DNA from: Acidobacteriota bacterium
GTDB taxonomy: Bacteria; Acidobacteriota; Holophagae; Holophagales; Holophagaceae
NCBI GenBank assembly: GCA_021802985.1
Contig: JAJZQW010000001.1
Location: 1-64,000, forward strand
Reading direction: 5' to 3'
DNA: 64,000 bases
Every line of letters begins with the position of its first letter. Position 1 is the first letter of the stretch. The translations under genes and the position numbers were made by a program. Shown here in pieces: positions 41,493 to 50,310 of this stretch. The notes under the pieces are model-generated. The model made no database searches. It saw nothing but the letters and a program-made list of their open reading frames with translations, and was not told the DNA's origin.

Positions 41493-43019
41493 ATGCGCCC
41501 GCCAAAGTCCGCCCCTGCGTCCTCCATCCCCGAGCTGCAGCGCCGCCTCCGCGCTGCCTATCCCGATGCGAAGTGCGCCCTCGACCACATCGATCCCTTC
41601 CAGCTGGTGGTCGCCACCATCCTCAGCGCCCAGTGCACCGACGCCCGGGTGAACCTCACCACGCCGGCCCTCTTCGCCCGGTTCCCGGATGCCGCGAGCC
41701 TGGCGTCGGCCCGACAGGAGGAGGTCGAGGCCCTGATCAAATCCACGGGCTTCTTCCACAACAAGGCGAAGCACCTCATCGGACTCGGACAGGCCTTGAT
41801 GGCCCGCCACGGCGGCGCGGTGCCCGCCGATCCCACGGAACTGGGCGCCCTGCCCGGCGTGGGGCAGAAGACGGCGAATGTCGTTCTGGCCAATGCCTTT
41901 GGCGTGCCGGCCCTGGCCGTGGACACCCACATCTTCCGGGTCGCGCGTCGCCTGGGGCTCTCGAAAGCCACGACGCCCGAGAAGGTGGAGGCCGACCTCT
42001 GCCGCGCCTTCCCGCGGGAGGACTGGATCGAGCTGCACCACCAGCTCATTTTCCACGGCCGCCGGGTCTGCGACGCGCGCCGCCCCGACTGCACGGTGTG
42101 CCCGCTCCTCGACCTCTGTCCCACGGGCCTGGGGAAGGTCAAGGATCCGCACTCGGGTGTGCGGTTCACGCCTGCTCCAGAAGGCCTTCGTCCTTCTGGA
42201 GTGAGAGAAAGGGGTAGGTCAGAAATGGCTCCGTTCCAACTGCCTCCTGTCTCACCCGGGGGGCGCATGCGCCACCCAAGCCCCATCCCCAACCTCAAGG
42301 AGGGACCACCTCAGCGCGTCGTCAGCCTGGTGCCCTCGGTGACGGAGCTGCTCGTGCAGTGGGGGCTGGCGGCCCGGCTGGTGGGACGCACGCGCTACTG
42401 CATCGAGCCGAAATGGATCCGCAACACGGTGCCCATGGTGGGCGGCACCAAGGATCCGGATCTGGACCGCATCCGCGACCTGGCCCCGGACCTGGTGATC
42501 CTGGAGAAGGACGAGAACCCGAAATCCGCCGCCGAGGCCCTCACCGCCCTGGGCATTCCCTGGCTGGCCCTGGAGGTCCGCACCCTGAAGGACGTCGCCG
42601 CCGAGTTGCGGCACCTGGGCGCAGTCCTCGGCGTACCGGAGGCCGGCGAGGCCCGCGCCGCCGCCCTGGAAGCGCGCCTGAAGGGTCGCTGCAGGAAGGG
42701 GTCGCGCACCCTGGTCCTCATCTGGAAGGAGCCCTGGATGAGCGCGGGGCCCGATACCTACCTGGGCGACCTGCTCCGCTGCGCCGGCCTCACGCCCATC
42801 GGCCTCGAGGGGTACCCCACCCTCGCGGAGGACGACCTTCTCGCCCTGGCGCCCCGGGTCATCCTGCTTCCCACGGAACCCTACCGCTTCAACCGCCGTC
42901 ACGCCGCCGACCTCCAGCGCCGCTTCCCGGATGCCGCCGTGCACCTCGTCGATGGCCAGGCCCTCACCTGGTACCTCAGCCGCACGGAGGCGGGGCTGGA
43001 CCTGCTGGAGGCGCTCTAA
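41493..43019 (+). CDS. nth: Endonuclease III fused in frame to a helical-backbone metal/cobalamin receptor domain
   Basis: 508-codon open frame with no internal stop. Residues 1 to about 225 are endonuclease III: helix-hairpin-helix LPGVGQKTANVVLANAFG with the catalytic Lys, then AVDTHIFR with the catalytic Asp, and a CX6CX2CX5C iron-sulfur loop ending CDARRPDCTVCPLLDLC. A linker of about 45 residues follows. From about residue 258 (in-frame ATG at 42267) the rest is a BtuF/TroA-like receptor domain starting RVVSLVPSVTELLVQWGL, without a signal peptide. The linker DNA contains a 10-bp hairpin (CTCCAGAAGG/CCTTCTGGAG) and looks intergenic. The second domain may be a separate gene by internal initiation, or the stop of nth may have been lost. 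Confidence 0.8.
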   Translation: MRPPKSAPASSIPELQRRLRAAYPDAKCALDHIDPFQLVVATILSAQCTDARVNLTTPALFARFPDAASLASARQEEVEALIKSTGFFHNKAKHLIGLGQALMARHGGAVPADPTELGALPGVGQKTANVVLANAFGVPALAVDTHIFRVARRLGLSKATTPEKVEADLCRAFPREDWIELHHQLIFHGRRVCDARRPDCTVCPLLDLCPTGLGKVKDPHSGVRFTPAPEGLRPSGVRERGRSEMAPFQLPPVSPGGRMRHPSPIPNLKEGPPQRVVSLVPSVTELLVQWGLAARLVGRTRYCIEPKWIRNTVPMVGGTKDPDLDRIRDLAPDLVILEKDENPKSAAEALTALGIPWLALEVRTLKDVAAELRHLGAVLGVPEAGEARAAALEARLKGRCRKGSRTLVLIWKEPWMSAGPDTYLGDLLRCAGLTPIGLEGYPTLAEDDLLALAPRVILLPTEPYRFNRRHAADLQRRFPDAAVHLVDGQALTWYLSRTEAGLDLLEAL

Positions 43020-43813
43020 CGGGTCCGGAGGGTGTAGCGGAAGGTCATATCGAACACCGCATTCACCTTGCGACCGCGGAAGATCCCCGTCCCGAACCGC
43101 CAGCGTTTCACCGCCCGCAGGGTCTCCGCGCGCAACATGGGAGGCCCTTCCAGCAGCTCGGTCCGGATGGGCACACCCTTCTCGTTGATCGTGACCCGCA
43201 CCACCACATCGCCCTGGATATGTCCCCATTCGGCGAGCATCGGGTAGACCGGGATCTCCTCGTGAACGGCCTCCAGGTCATTCAGGTTCAGGCCTTGATT
43301 CATGCCCGGGACGCCCCGAATGATGCCCCACCCGGACCCTTTGGGGGCCCCCTGGCCGTTTCCGGGCCCCTGTCCTGACGGGAGCCCGGTTCCCCCCACC
43401 GCTGCCGGGAGTCGAACATCCCCGACGGCCCTGACCTGCTGGGGAAGGGTGGTCGGGAGGTCCTGCACGTCCCGCGGCATCGCCTCCATGAGTGGGACTG
43501 GGTCCAGGGCCAGGATCTTAGGATCGATGGCTCCAGTGCCCTCCGCGGAGTCCAAGGGAGGCGCGGTGCCCTGGACGGGCACCGCCATGGCCGCAGGTTC
43601 CGGCGGCGGCACATCCTCGAACGTAAGGGTCACGACCTGCTGCGAGAGGATCTCTCTTCCCTTCGACGGGCCAGGCCGCCGGCGAGTCCAGGCCACCCCA
43701 ACCAGAGTCACCAGGACATAGACAATAAATGTCAAAAGAATGCTCAATTGCCGACTGTGGGCCGGTGCCGCCTTGAAAATGGCCCCGGGCTGAAGCGTGG
43801 GAGGAAGGTCCAC
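43016..43813 (-). CDS. TonB-family energy transducer
   Basis: 265-residue protein. One N-terminal transmembrane helix (about residues 27-47, LLTFIVYVLVTLVGVAW) leads to a Pro-rich periplasmic linker and a C-terminal TonB domain (about 180-265) containing GDVVVRVTINEKGVP and AVKRWRF. It should couple the proton-motive force from ExbB/ExbD to outer-membrane receptors; exbBD are not adjacent. No ATG precedes the helix, so I use the GTG at 43813, which is uncertain. The stop overlaps that of the convergent nth fusion. Confidence 0.8.
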   Translation of the reverse strand: MDLPPTLQPGAIFKAAPAHSRQLSILLTFIVYVLVTLVGVAWTRRRPGPSKGREILSQQVVTLTFEDVPPPEPAAMAVPVQGTAPPLDSAEGTGAIDPKILALDPVPLMEAMPRDVQDLPTTLPQQVRAVGDVRLPAAVGGTGLPSGQGPGNGQGAPKGSGWGIIRGVPGMNQGLNLNDLEAVHEEIPVYPMLAEWGHIQGDVVVRVTINEKGVPIRTELLEGPPMLRAETLRAVKRWRFGTGIFRGRKVNAVFDMTFRYTLRTR

Positions 43814-44053
43814 CGGCCCGGGAGTGCCATTGGATCGCGTCGAGTAAAGCAGAGAGGGGGACACGAAGGCTCGAACAGAATGAGACCAGGCGAAGAGAAC
43901 AACCCGGCGCGAAAGGCCGATCCCAATTACCCTCCTGCGGGGAGCAGGAGACGTGGGCGGGTCGCGGGAAACAGATGGCGTGTGAGGAAAAGGATAGACC
44001 CTTGCCGGATCCTCTGGGTAGAGTTGCGACCATATCCACACAAGGAGTCCGCT

Positions 44054-44794
44054 ATGAAGCGCGTTCTGGAAGGGTGTGCGCTGGTTTCTCTCGCCTGTCT
44101 GACGGCCAACGCCCAGGGCGTCTTCATCAATGCGAACAAGCCCGACGCGGCCACCTGTCCTCGCGTGATGCAGGACAAGTCCTCCCTGGAATACAACAGC
44201 CAGTACGGCGCCAACACGGCCGATGCCTCCGCGAAGTTCTACCATCAGGAGGGCGTCCAGTTCTTTCCCCAGGGCCAGCGCAAGGACGTCTCCGCCTTCG
44301 CGGCCTACGATGAGAAGGCAAAGGGCACCTCCCTCAGCAGCCTGAAGGGGAAAGTCGTCCTGGTGGGGCTGTGGAGCGTCAACTGTGCGCCCTCCGCCAA
44401 GATGCTCATGGAGTTCGCCAGCCTCTACCCCAAGCGGGCCCAGTTCGGCTTCGAGATCCTGGCCGTCAATTTCGACGAGAACCAGCAAGAGGACAGCGGT
44501 ACCGAGGGCGGCTGGCGCGCCATCAACAAGTTCATGATCAAGAACCGCCAATTCTTCGAGACCAGCAAGATGCCCGTGTACACGCCGGGACTCGGCAAGG
44601 AGGGGGCCTCCAACTTCGCGGACATGGTCTGGTCCCTGCCGGTCCTTTATGTGGTGGATCGCGAAGGGAAGCTGGCCCAGGTCCACATCGGCTACAAGGA
44701 CGGCTTCGTCGGTCAGGCCCTCAGCATGGCCCTGCGGGAGAGGCCTTCCGTCGCCCCTGCCCCGGCCACCCCGCCCCCCGCACCGGCCCACTGA
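44054..44794 (+). CDS. Secreted thioredoxin-fold protein with a single active-site cysteine
   Basis: 246-residue exported protein. The signal peptide ends near LTANAQ. The TlpA/ResA-like core has GKVVLVGLWSVNCAPSAKML, where the CxxC motif is replaced by C-A-P-S, then FEILAVNFDENQ and WSLPVLYVVDREGKLAQVH with the cis-proline. Without a resolving cysteine it cannot act as a normal disulfide reductase; it might be peroxiredoxin-like or structural. AAGGAG precedes the ATG. The 240-base gap on its left holds no gene, only a small CTCCTGC/GCAGGAG hairpin near 43930-43950. Confidence 0.8.
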   Translation: MKRVLEGCALVSLACLTANAQGVFINANKPDAATCPRVMQDKSSLEYNSQYGANTADASAKFYHQEGVQFFPQGQRKDVSAFAAYDEKAKGTSLSSLKGKVVLVGLWSVNCAPSAKMLMEFASLYPKRAQFGFEILAVNFDENQQEDSGTEGGWRAINKFMIKNRQFFETSKMPVYTPGLGKEGASNFADMVWSLPVLYVVDREGKLAQVHIGYKDGFVGQALSMALRERPSVAPAPATPPPAPAH

Positions 44795-44859
44795 CTGGAT
44801 TCCCAGCCGACACGCATCGCTACCTTAGGTATGCTAAGGGGTCCTCCCGGAGCGATCCC

Positions 44860-45906
44860 ATGCCCCTCATCCTGCCTCTCATCCTCGCCCTGCCGGCGCT
44901 CCAGGCGCCGGCTCCGACGACGCCCACGGCAGATGCCCAGGCGATCCTCGACACGGCCCGGGCCAAGGCCAAGTCGGTGATGGCGGAACGCGCGGCGTTC
45001 ATCAAGGCTGGCGGCAACCGCAAGGACTTCAAGGGCGACTGCGCCAAGGAGTTGGTTGGTCTCGATGCGCGCCTGGGGGCGGAGACCCGGCCCGCGGTCC
45101 GGCAGGCCCTGCTGGTGAGCCGCCTGCTCTACCTGGAGCTGATGCACGCCAGGTTGGAGACCCCGTTCCTGGATCGGCTCCGCAAGGAGATACCCGCCAC
45201 CGCGCCAGCCTGGGGGCTGGACCCGAGCCTCATCGAGGCGCTCGCCGACGAGCAGGCCGCCGACGGCGGTCCCTACCTCGCCGAGGCTCGCGCCCACCAC
45301 CCCGATCCAGCCGTCCGACGCACGCTGCTCTTCGACTACTTCTGGGACCGCCTGGATGCCAAGGACGAGGCGGCCTGGAAACCCGCCTACGAAACCCTCC
45401 AGACGGAGTTCCCGGACAGCCGCGAGGCGAAGCAGGCCGCGGACATCCGGGCGAGCGACCTGAAGACCGGCATCGGCCACCCCGCTCCGGCGTTCAGCCT
45501 CCCGGCCCTGGACCATCCCGGGACGAGCTACACCCTGGCTTCCTTCAAGGGCAAGTATCTGCTCCTCGATTTCTGGGCCACCTGGTGCCCGCCCTGCCGC
45601 GCAGAAATGCCCAACCTGCACAAGGCCTGGGCCCACTTCCAGGGCCGGAACTTCGCGATCCTCTCCCTCTCCTTCGATGCCAAGCCGGAGTTCATCGCGC
45701 CCTTCCGGAAGCAGGCCGCGACGCCCATGCCCTGGGACCACGCATTCGTGGTGGGCGGCTTCACCTCCCCCGTGGCCGAGGCCTACGGTGTGAAGGGGAT
45801 TCCCAAACCCCTGCTGATCTCCCCTGAAGGCGTCATCGTCGCCTCCGGCGGCCAGCTCCGTGGTGAGGAACTGGAGAAGACCCTGGCGAAGTTCCTGGGG
45901 GAGTGA
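44860..45906 (+). CDS. TlpA-type thiol-disulfide oxidoreductase with helical N-terminal domain
   Basis: 348-residue exported protein. A short signal peptide and a helical region (about residues 25-195, with two cysteines, one in GDCAKEL) lead to a C-terminal thioredoxin domain with LLLDFWATWCPPCRAEMPNL and the cis-proline in GVKGIPKPLLI. The CPPC motif suits cytochrome-c maturation or disulfide reduction. It lies 65 bases after the single-Cys paralogue and opposite dsbD, whose product could supply its electrons. GGAG lies upstream of the ATG at 44860. Confidence 0.87.
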   Translation: MPLILPLILALPALQAPAPTTPTADAQAILDTARAKAKSVMAERAAFIKAGGNRKDFKGDCAKELVGLDARLGAETRPAVRQALLVSRLLYLELMHARLETPFLDRLRKEIPATAPAWGLDPSLIEALADEQAADGGPYLAEARAHHPDPAVRRTLLFDYFWDRLDAKDEAAWKPAYETLQTEFPDSREAKQAADIRASDLKTGIGHPAPAFSLPALDHPGTSYTLASFKGKYLLLDFWATWCPPCRAEMPNLHKAWAHFQGRNFAILSLSFDAKPEFIAPFRKQAATPMPWDHAFVVGGFTSPVAEAYGVKGIPKPLLISPEGVIVASGGQLRGEELEKTLAKFLGE

Positions 45907-45914
45907 ACCGCACG

Positions 45915-45964
45915 GCTGAATCCGCTGCGCGGATTCAGCTAGGGCCCGCAAACGCGGGCCCTAG
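45915..45964. terminator. Double hairpin between tlpA-like gene and dsbD
   Basis: The first stem is GCTGAATCCG (45915-45924) with 45930-45939. The second is CTAGGGCCCGC (45939-45949) with 45954-45964, followed by CTCATTTT on the + strand. It lies between convergent genes and can serve both. Confidence 0.75.
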
Positions 45965-45965
45965 C

Positions 45966-47741
45966 TCATTTTCCTTCCAGCCAGGCCAGCATCGTTTCCG
46001 GTTTCTGGAACCCCAGGCTGCGGCGGACTTCGCGGCCATCGGCGTCCAGCAGCAGCACGGTGGGATAGCTCTGGATCTTCAGCTTCGCCGCAAGGTCGGG
46101 TCGCACCTTGTCGGTATCGATGCGCACGGCCACAGCATGGTCGCGGATCCAGGCCCGCACGGCGGGATCGGGCCAGGTCGTCTCGTCCAGCTCCTTGCAC
46201 TGGGCGCACCACTCGGCGTAGGTGTCCACCAGCACGAGCCTGTGCTCGGCCTTGGCCTTGGCGAGGGCGCCCTCGAAGTCGTTCTCCAGCCATTCGGAGT
46301 CTGCGGGTTTGACCTCGGCCACACGACTCGAGCCCATGAACAGCGGCACCCCCAGCAGAGATTCACTGGCCCGGATCCCATGCAGGATGCCGAGGACCAG
46401 CAGAAGGATGGCGAACCCCTTGCGGATCTGGGCCAGGAATCCATCTGCCGATTCGAACATCCCGAACACTGCGGCACCAATCAGCTGCACCCCCGCCATC
46501 AGGGCGAACAGCATCCATTCCGGCACGATCAGCCGCACGCTCCACACCGCGAAACCGAGCACCACGAGGCCCATGATCCGCTTGAATCGCGTAAGCCAGT
46601 CGCCGCTCTTGGGGAGCGAGGCACTGAAGGTCCCAACCAGCATGAAGAGCACCCCCATGCCGATGGAAAACACGAAGAGCTGGGAGGCCCCCAGCCACAC
46701 CTGCCCATGCTGGGCGATCCCCAGCAAAACGGCCCCGATGACCGGCCCCACGCAGGGGGCGGAAAGGGGCCCCAGCACCAGCCCCATGAGGAAGGCGCCG
46801 CCAAACCCCTTCCGGGAACCATCGCCCTGAAGCTTCGCCGCGAGGCTCGGGGGCAGCGCGATCTCGAACGCACCGAAGAGGGAGAGGGCGAAGACAGCGA
46901 AGATCAGCGCCACGGGAATCAGGAATCCCGGCTTCTGGGCAGCGGCACCGAAGGCTGCGCCCGTCTTGGCAGCAAGGACGCCGAGGGTGGTGTAGGTCAC
47001 GGCCATGCCGAGCACGAGTACGGCCGACAGCGCGAATCCCCGCGCCTTGCCGACATGCTTGGTTCCGATGATGGCCATGGTGATCGGAATCATGGGGAAC
47101 ACGCAGGGCGTCAGCGAGGCCCCGAGCCCCGCCAGGAACATCAGGAGGAAGGACCAGAGCAAGCCGGTCTCCGGCGTAGACGGGGGCGGAACGGGCGTCG
47201 GGGCGGCTGCGGCGGGCGGATTCACGGGTGCCGATTCGGCCTTCGGTTCCGGCTTCATGTCAGTCGCGGCCGTGGCACCGGCCTTAGCCTTGTCTATCGG
47301 AGAAACCGGCGCGCTCTTCGCCGGTTTCTCCGCCGGGATCTCCGCGGCTTTCACCGAGAGCGTCCGCGTGGTGGGCGGGTAGCAGACGCCACCCTCGCCC
47401 TCGGTGCAGGGCTGGTAAGTCACGGCCAGATTCACGGTGCCGGAGAGCCCCTCGCCCGTGATGGGCACGCGAACCGTGCCGTGCCAGACGGGATCGCCCA
47501 GCTCGTCCTTCCCGTCGCCGGGGGGCAGCTTGCCCATCTTCACGGCACCAGGCCCGCCCTTCTTCTCCACGGACATGAAGGCGACCTTGAGATGGGCGCC
47601 GGGGGGTACCGTCGCCACCACGGCCCCCTTGTCGAAGGCCAGGGTCACGTCCTTCACTGGATCGAAGCCGACGATCGCCCGCTGGCCCCAGGCTCCGGTC
47701 GCCACCAGCAGGCTGAGAAGGAAGGTGGTCAAGATCCGCAT
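45966..47741 (-). CDS. dsbD: Thiol:disulfide interchange protein DsbD
   Basis: 591-residue protein. A signal peptide precedes the periplasmic alpha domain (about residues 20-140) with cysteines in YQPCTEGEGGVCYPP. A Pro/Ala linker follows, then eight transmembrane helices (about 200-450) with the redox cysteines in TPCVFPMIPI and APCVGPVIG. The gamma domain at the C-terminus has DTYAEWCAQCKELDETTW. It carries electrons from cytosolic thioredoxin to periplasmic reductases. Neighbouring TlpA-like genes are likely clients. The ATG at 47741 starts the signal peptide. Confidence 0.93.
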   Translation of the reverse strand: MRILTTFLLSLLVATGAWGQRAIVGFDPVKDVTLAFDKGAVVATVPPGAHLKVAFMSVEKKGGPGAVKMGKLPPGDGKDELGDPVWHGTVRVPITGEGLSGTVNLAVTYQPCTEGEGGVCYPPTTRTLSVKAAEIPAEKPAKSAPVSPIDKAKAGATAATDMKPEPKAESAPVNPPAAAAPTPVPPPSTPETGLLWSFLLMFLAGLGASLTPCVFPMIPITMAIIGTKHVGKARGFALSAVLVLGMAVTYTTLGVLAAKTGAAFGAAAQKPGFLIPVALIFAVFALSLFGAFEIALPPSLAAKLQGDGSRKGFGGAFLMGLVLGPLSAPCVGPVIGAVLLGIAQHGQVWLGASQLFVFSIGMGVLFMLVGTFSASLPKSGDWLTRFKRIMGLVVLGFAVWSVRLIVPEWMLFALMAGVQLIGAAVFGMFESADGFLAQIRKGFAILLLVLGILHGIRASESLLGVPLFMGSSRVAEVKPADSEWLENDFEGALAKAKAEHRLVLVDTYAEWCAQCKELDETTWPDPAVRAWIRDHAVAVRIDTDKVRPDLAAKLKIQSYPTVLLLDADGREVRRSLGFQKPETMLAWLEGK

Positions 47742-47819
47742 GGGTCCCCCGGGGAGGATCAGGATACGGCATCGGGTGCGCCCCCCAGGGCCGCTTTGCG
47801 CCGAGAACCGCTTATCTCC

Positions 47820-47825
47820 TAGTGT
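47820..47825 (+). promoter_or_regulatory. -10-like box six bases before the HD gene
   Basis: TAGTGT, then GGAAGG, then ATG at 47832. The spacing equals that before nth, smpB and the DUF58 gene. Here GGAAGG could alternatively act as a ribosome-binding site, although it directly abuts the start. Confidence 0.35.
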
Positions 47826-47831
47826 GGAAGG

Positions 47832-48500
47832 ATGCTGACGTCCTTCTCCCGCCCCTGGCTCCCCTTGCTGATGGACCGCCTCCGGGCCCACCTGGCGGCG
47901 GAGCCCTTCCCCCGGGACGCGGCCCACGACCTAGGCCACATCCTGCGCGTGGCGCGGCTGGCGGCGCGGATCGCGGCGGAGGAGGGCGCGGACGCCGAGG
48001 TCTGCGTGGCCGGGGCCCTTCTGCACGATCTGGTCTACCGTCCCAAGAATCACCCGGAGTCGCCGCTCACGGCGAGCCTGGCCGCGGCGCTGGTGCCCCA
48101 GTGGTGCCGGGAGACGCCGGGCCTGGAGACCAGGGCCGAAGCCGTGGCCGGGGCCGTGGCCAGCCACAGCTGGAGCGGGGGCGGGGAACCCGCGAGCCTG
48201 GAGGCGGAGGTGGTGCAGGATGCGGACCGCCTGGAGGCCATCGGCGCCATCGGCATCGCCCGGGTCTTCGCCACCGGCGCCAGCTTCGGCGCCGGGCTCT
48301 GGCACCCGGAGGATCCCTGGGGCGACCACCGGGAGCTGGACGACAAGGCCTGGAGCCTGGACCACTTCGAGCGGAAGCTCCTGAAACTCGCCGCCGGCAT
48401 GCGAACCGCATCGGGCCGCCGCCTGGCCCACGCGCGCCAGGCCACCCTGCTCGCCTACCTCGACGCCCTCCGCGCCGAACTCGCGCCCGATCGCCGATAG
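47832..48500 (+). CDS. HD-domain phosphohydrolase
   Basis: 222-residue cytosolic protein. The metal ligands are H in HDLGHILRVARLA, HD in GALLHDLVYRPKNH, and the late Asp in VVQDADRLEAIGAIGIAR. This pattern matches YedJ/YpgQ-like HD hydrolases acting on nucleotides or other phosphoesters. It is followed after 26 bases by the PTPS-like gene and then the deacetylase in an overlapping run. Confidence 0.87.
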   Translation: MLTSFSRPWLPLLMDRLRAHLAAEPFPRDAAHDLGHILRVARLAARIAAEEGADAEVCVAGALLHDLVYRPKNHPESPLTASLAAALVPQWCRETPGLETRAEAVAGAVASHSWSGGGEPASLEAEVVQDADRLEAIGAIGIARVFATGASFGAGLWHPEDPWGDHRELDDKAWSLDHFERKLLKLAAGMRTASGRRLAHARQATLLAYLDALRAELAPDRR

Positions 48501-48515
48501 CCCTCCCCCGATCGC

Positions 48516-48521
48516 TATACT
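48516..48521 (+). promoter_or_regulatory. -10-like box five bases before the PTPS-like start
   Basis: TATACT, then CAGCC, then ATG at 48527. The closest match to the consensus TATAAT among the boxes noted here, with no ribosome-binding site, so the transcript may be leaderless. Confidence 0.45.
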
Positions 48522-48526
48522 CAGCC

Positions 48527-48877
48527 ATGGCCTTCACCCTCGCCCTCCACCGCCGCTTCGTGGCCGACCACTTCCACGACCTGCCGGGTTTCGTCGAGGC
48601 CCGCCACGGGCACAACTGGGAGCTGGAGGCCACGGCGGTCCTGGCCACGGAGGCCGGGGAACCGGCCTTTGCCGCAGCCCTGGATGCCTGGGTGCAGGGT
48701 GTGGACTACCGCCTGCTGAACGAGCAGGCACCCCTGGCCGGGCGCAATCCCACCGCCGAGCTGCTGGCCCAGTGGGCCCTGGTGCATCTGCGCGACCGGG
48801 GCCTCGAGGTGCGCTCCGTGAAGGTGCGGGAGAAGGCCAACTACTGGGCCCTGTGTCGCGCCGGGAACGCGCGGTGA
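48527..48877 (+). CDS. 6-pyruvoyl-tetrahydropterin synthase/QueD-like protein lacking the catalytic Cys
   Basis: 116-residue T-fold protein. Zinc histidines are visible in FVADHFHDL and in RHGHNWELEA, but the Cys four residues before HGH (CxxxHGH in QueD and PTPS) is Val (VEARHGHN). The glutamate end is SVKVREKANYW. It may bind a pterin without the usual chemistry, or have changed activity as PTPS-III/VI variants do. It is translationally coupled to the deacetylase gene (GTGA). Confidence 0.75.
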   Translation: MAFTLALHRRFVADHFHDLPGFVEARHGHNWELEATAVLATEAGEPAFAAALDAWVQGVDYRLLNEQAPLAGRNPTAELLAQWALVHLRDRGLEVRSVKVREKANYWALCRAGNAR

Positions 48878-50280
48878 GGGGCCGGGGCACCCTCGCCGCT
48901 GCTGTTCTGCTGGCCCTCCTGGGGGGCTGCGGGCGGAAGGATGCGTCCGAACAGGCCACCGTTCCCGCGCCGACCGCCGCGGCGGACGTTCCCATAACGA
49001 TGCCCTGGACCTGGCATCCCCTGGGCGATCTGGCCGTCATCGAAGGTGAGGTGGCCGAACCCACGGACCTCGTCCTGGAGGGGCATTCCATCCGCGCCAC
49101 GCGCTATGCGGAGGCCGGTCCCGTGCGCTGGGAGCTCTACCGGCCGCCCGAGGGCGAGGTGGCCGTGCTGCGGACCGCCTCGGGGCGCATTCTGGCGCGG
49201 TTCGACTTCAGCACCACTCGGAAACCGGCACCGGTCAAAGCGCCGGCTGCGCGCCGCCCCACGGCCCAGCCCCGCCCTGTGCCGCCGCCGGCCCCGCCGC
49301 AGCCCCGCCTTGCCCCACCCCGCCCCTTGCCCGTTCCAATCCCACCGGTGCCTTCGGCCAAGGCGCGGGTGAAGCCCGCTCCAGCCCCTCCGACCCTGCC
49401 CCATCGCCCCAGGACGCCCCTGCTGGCCCCGATCGAGGCCACGCCCGCCGTACCGGAGACCCTGCCCGTCTGGCCGGGGACCTTCCCGTCCCCCCTCGGC
49501 CCGGCACCCCGCTGGCCCGGCATGGGCGAGGCCCTCAACCTCACCCGGGGCCCCGGTGGCCACAAGCAGCTGCTGCTGAGCTTCGACGGCGGCTCCAGCG
49601 ATGAGGTCGCCGCCGAGATCCTGGACATCCTGAAGGCCCGCGGGGTGCACACCACCTTCTTCCTCACCGGCACCTTCATCCGCCACTACCCGGATATCGT
49701 GCGGCGCATGGCCGCCGAGGGCCACGAGATCGGCAACCACACCATGGACCACCCCCACTTCGCCCCGGGCATGCGGCGCGATCCGGCCTGGACCAAGGCC
49801 CGGGTGCAGAAGGAGCTGCTGGACGCGGATGCGGAGCTGGTGCGCGTCCTGGGCCGTCCCATGGATCCCTACTGGCGCGCCCCCTACGGCGAGCAGACCC
49901 CGGAGATCCGCCGCTGGGCCGAGGAACTGGGCTACCGCCACGTGGGCTGGAGCGAGGGGGCCGACACCCTGGACTGGGCCACGACCAAGGAGCGGCGTCT
50001 CTATCGAAGCGGCACGGCCATCCTCAAGCGCCTGCACCAGCGGATGGAGCACGACGGGGATGGGCTCATCGTCCTCATGCACCTCGGTTCGGAGCGCACC
50101 GAGCAGGACCGGCCGACGGTCGGCCTCGGGGCCTTCATGGACCAAGCCCGGGCCGAGGGCTGGCACTTCGTCAACGCCGGCACCTTCCTGCACGAGCTGG
50201 GCAAGCCCGCCTGGGATCCCCATCAGCGCCTGGCCCTTCTGCCCTCCCCACCCTCGCAGGCCGCAGCCGGGACCCGCTGA
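48874..50280 (+). CDS. Lipoprotein polysaccharide deacetylase (NodB homology)
   Basis: 468-residue exported protein starting at the GTG inside the previous stop. A lipobox LLALLGGC puts the lipidated Cys near residue 18. A domain of about 80 residues and a long Pro/Ala-rich linker follow, then a NodB deacetylase domain (about 225-455). Metal and catalytic residues are in LLSFDGGSSDE, IGNHTMDHPHF and YWRAPYGEQTPEIR, with LIVLMHLGS near the end. The usual FDDG reads FDGG, as in some peptidoglycan-deacetylase relatives. Substrate is probably a cell-wall or capsular glycan. Confidence 0.85.
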   Translation: MRGRGTLAAAVLLALLGGCGRKDASEQATVPAPTAAADVPITMPWTWHPLGDLAVIEGEVAEPTDLVLEGHSIRATRYAEAGPVRWELYRPPEGEVAVLRTASGRILARFDFSTTRKPAPVKAPAARRPTAQPRPVPPPAPPQPRLAPPRPLPVPIPPVPSAKARVKPAPAPPTLPHRPRTPLLAPIEATPAVPETLPVWPGTFPSPLGPAPRWPGMGEALNLTRGPGGHKQLLLSFDGGSSDEVAAEILDILKARGVHTTFFLTGTFIRHYPDIVRRMAAEGHEIGNHTMDHPHFAPGMRRDPAWTKARVQKELLDADAELVRVLGRPMDPYWRAPYGEQTPEIRRWAEELGYRHVGWSEGADTLDWATTKERRLYRSGTAILKRLHQRMEHDGDGLIVLMHLGSERTEQDRPTVGLGAFMDQARAEGWHFVNAGTFLHELGKPAWDPHQRLALLPSPPSQAAAGTR

Positions 50281-50310
50281 GCTACACTGATCCCAGTTCA
50301 TCGCGGAGGC

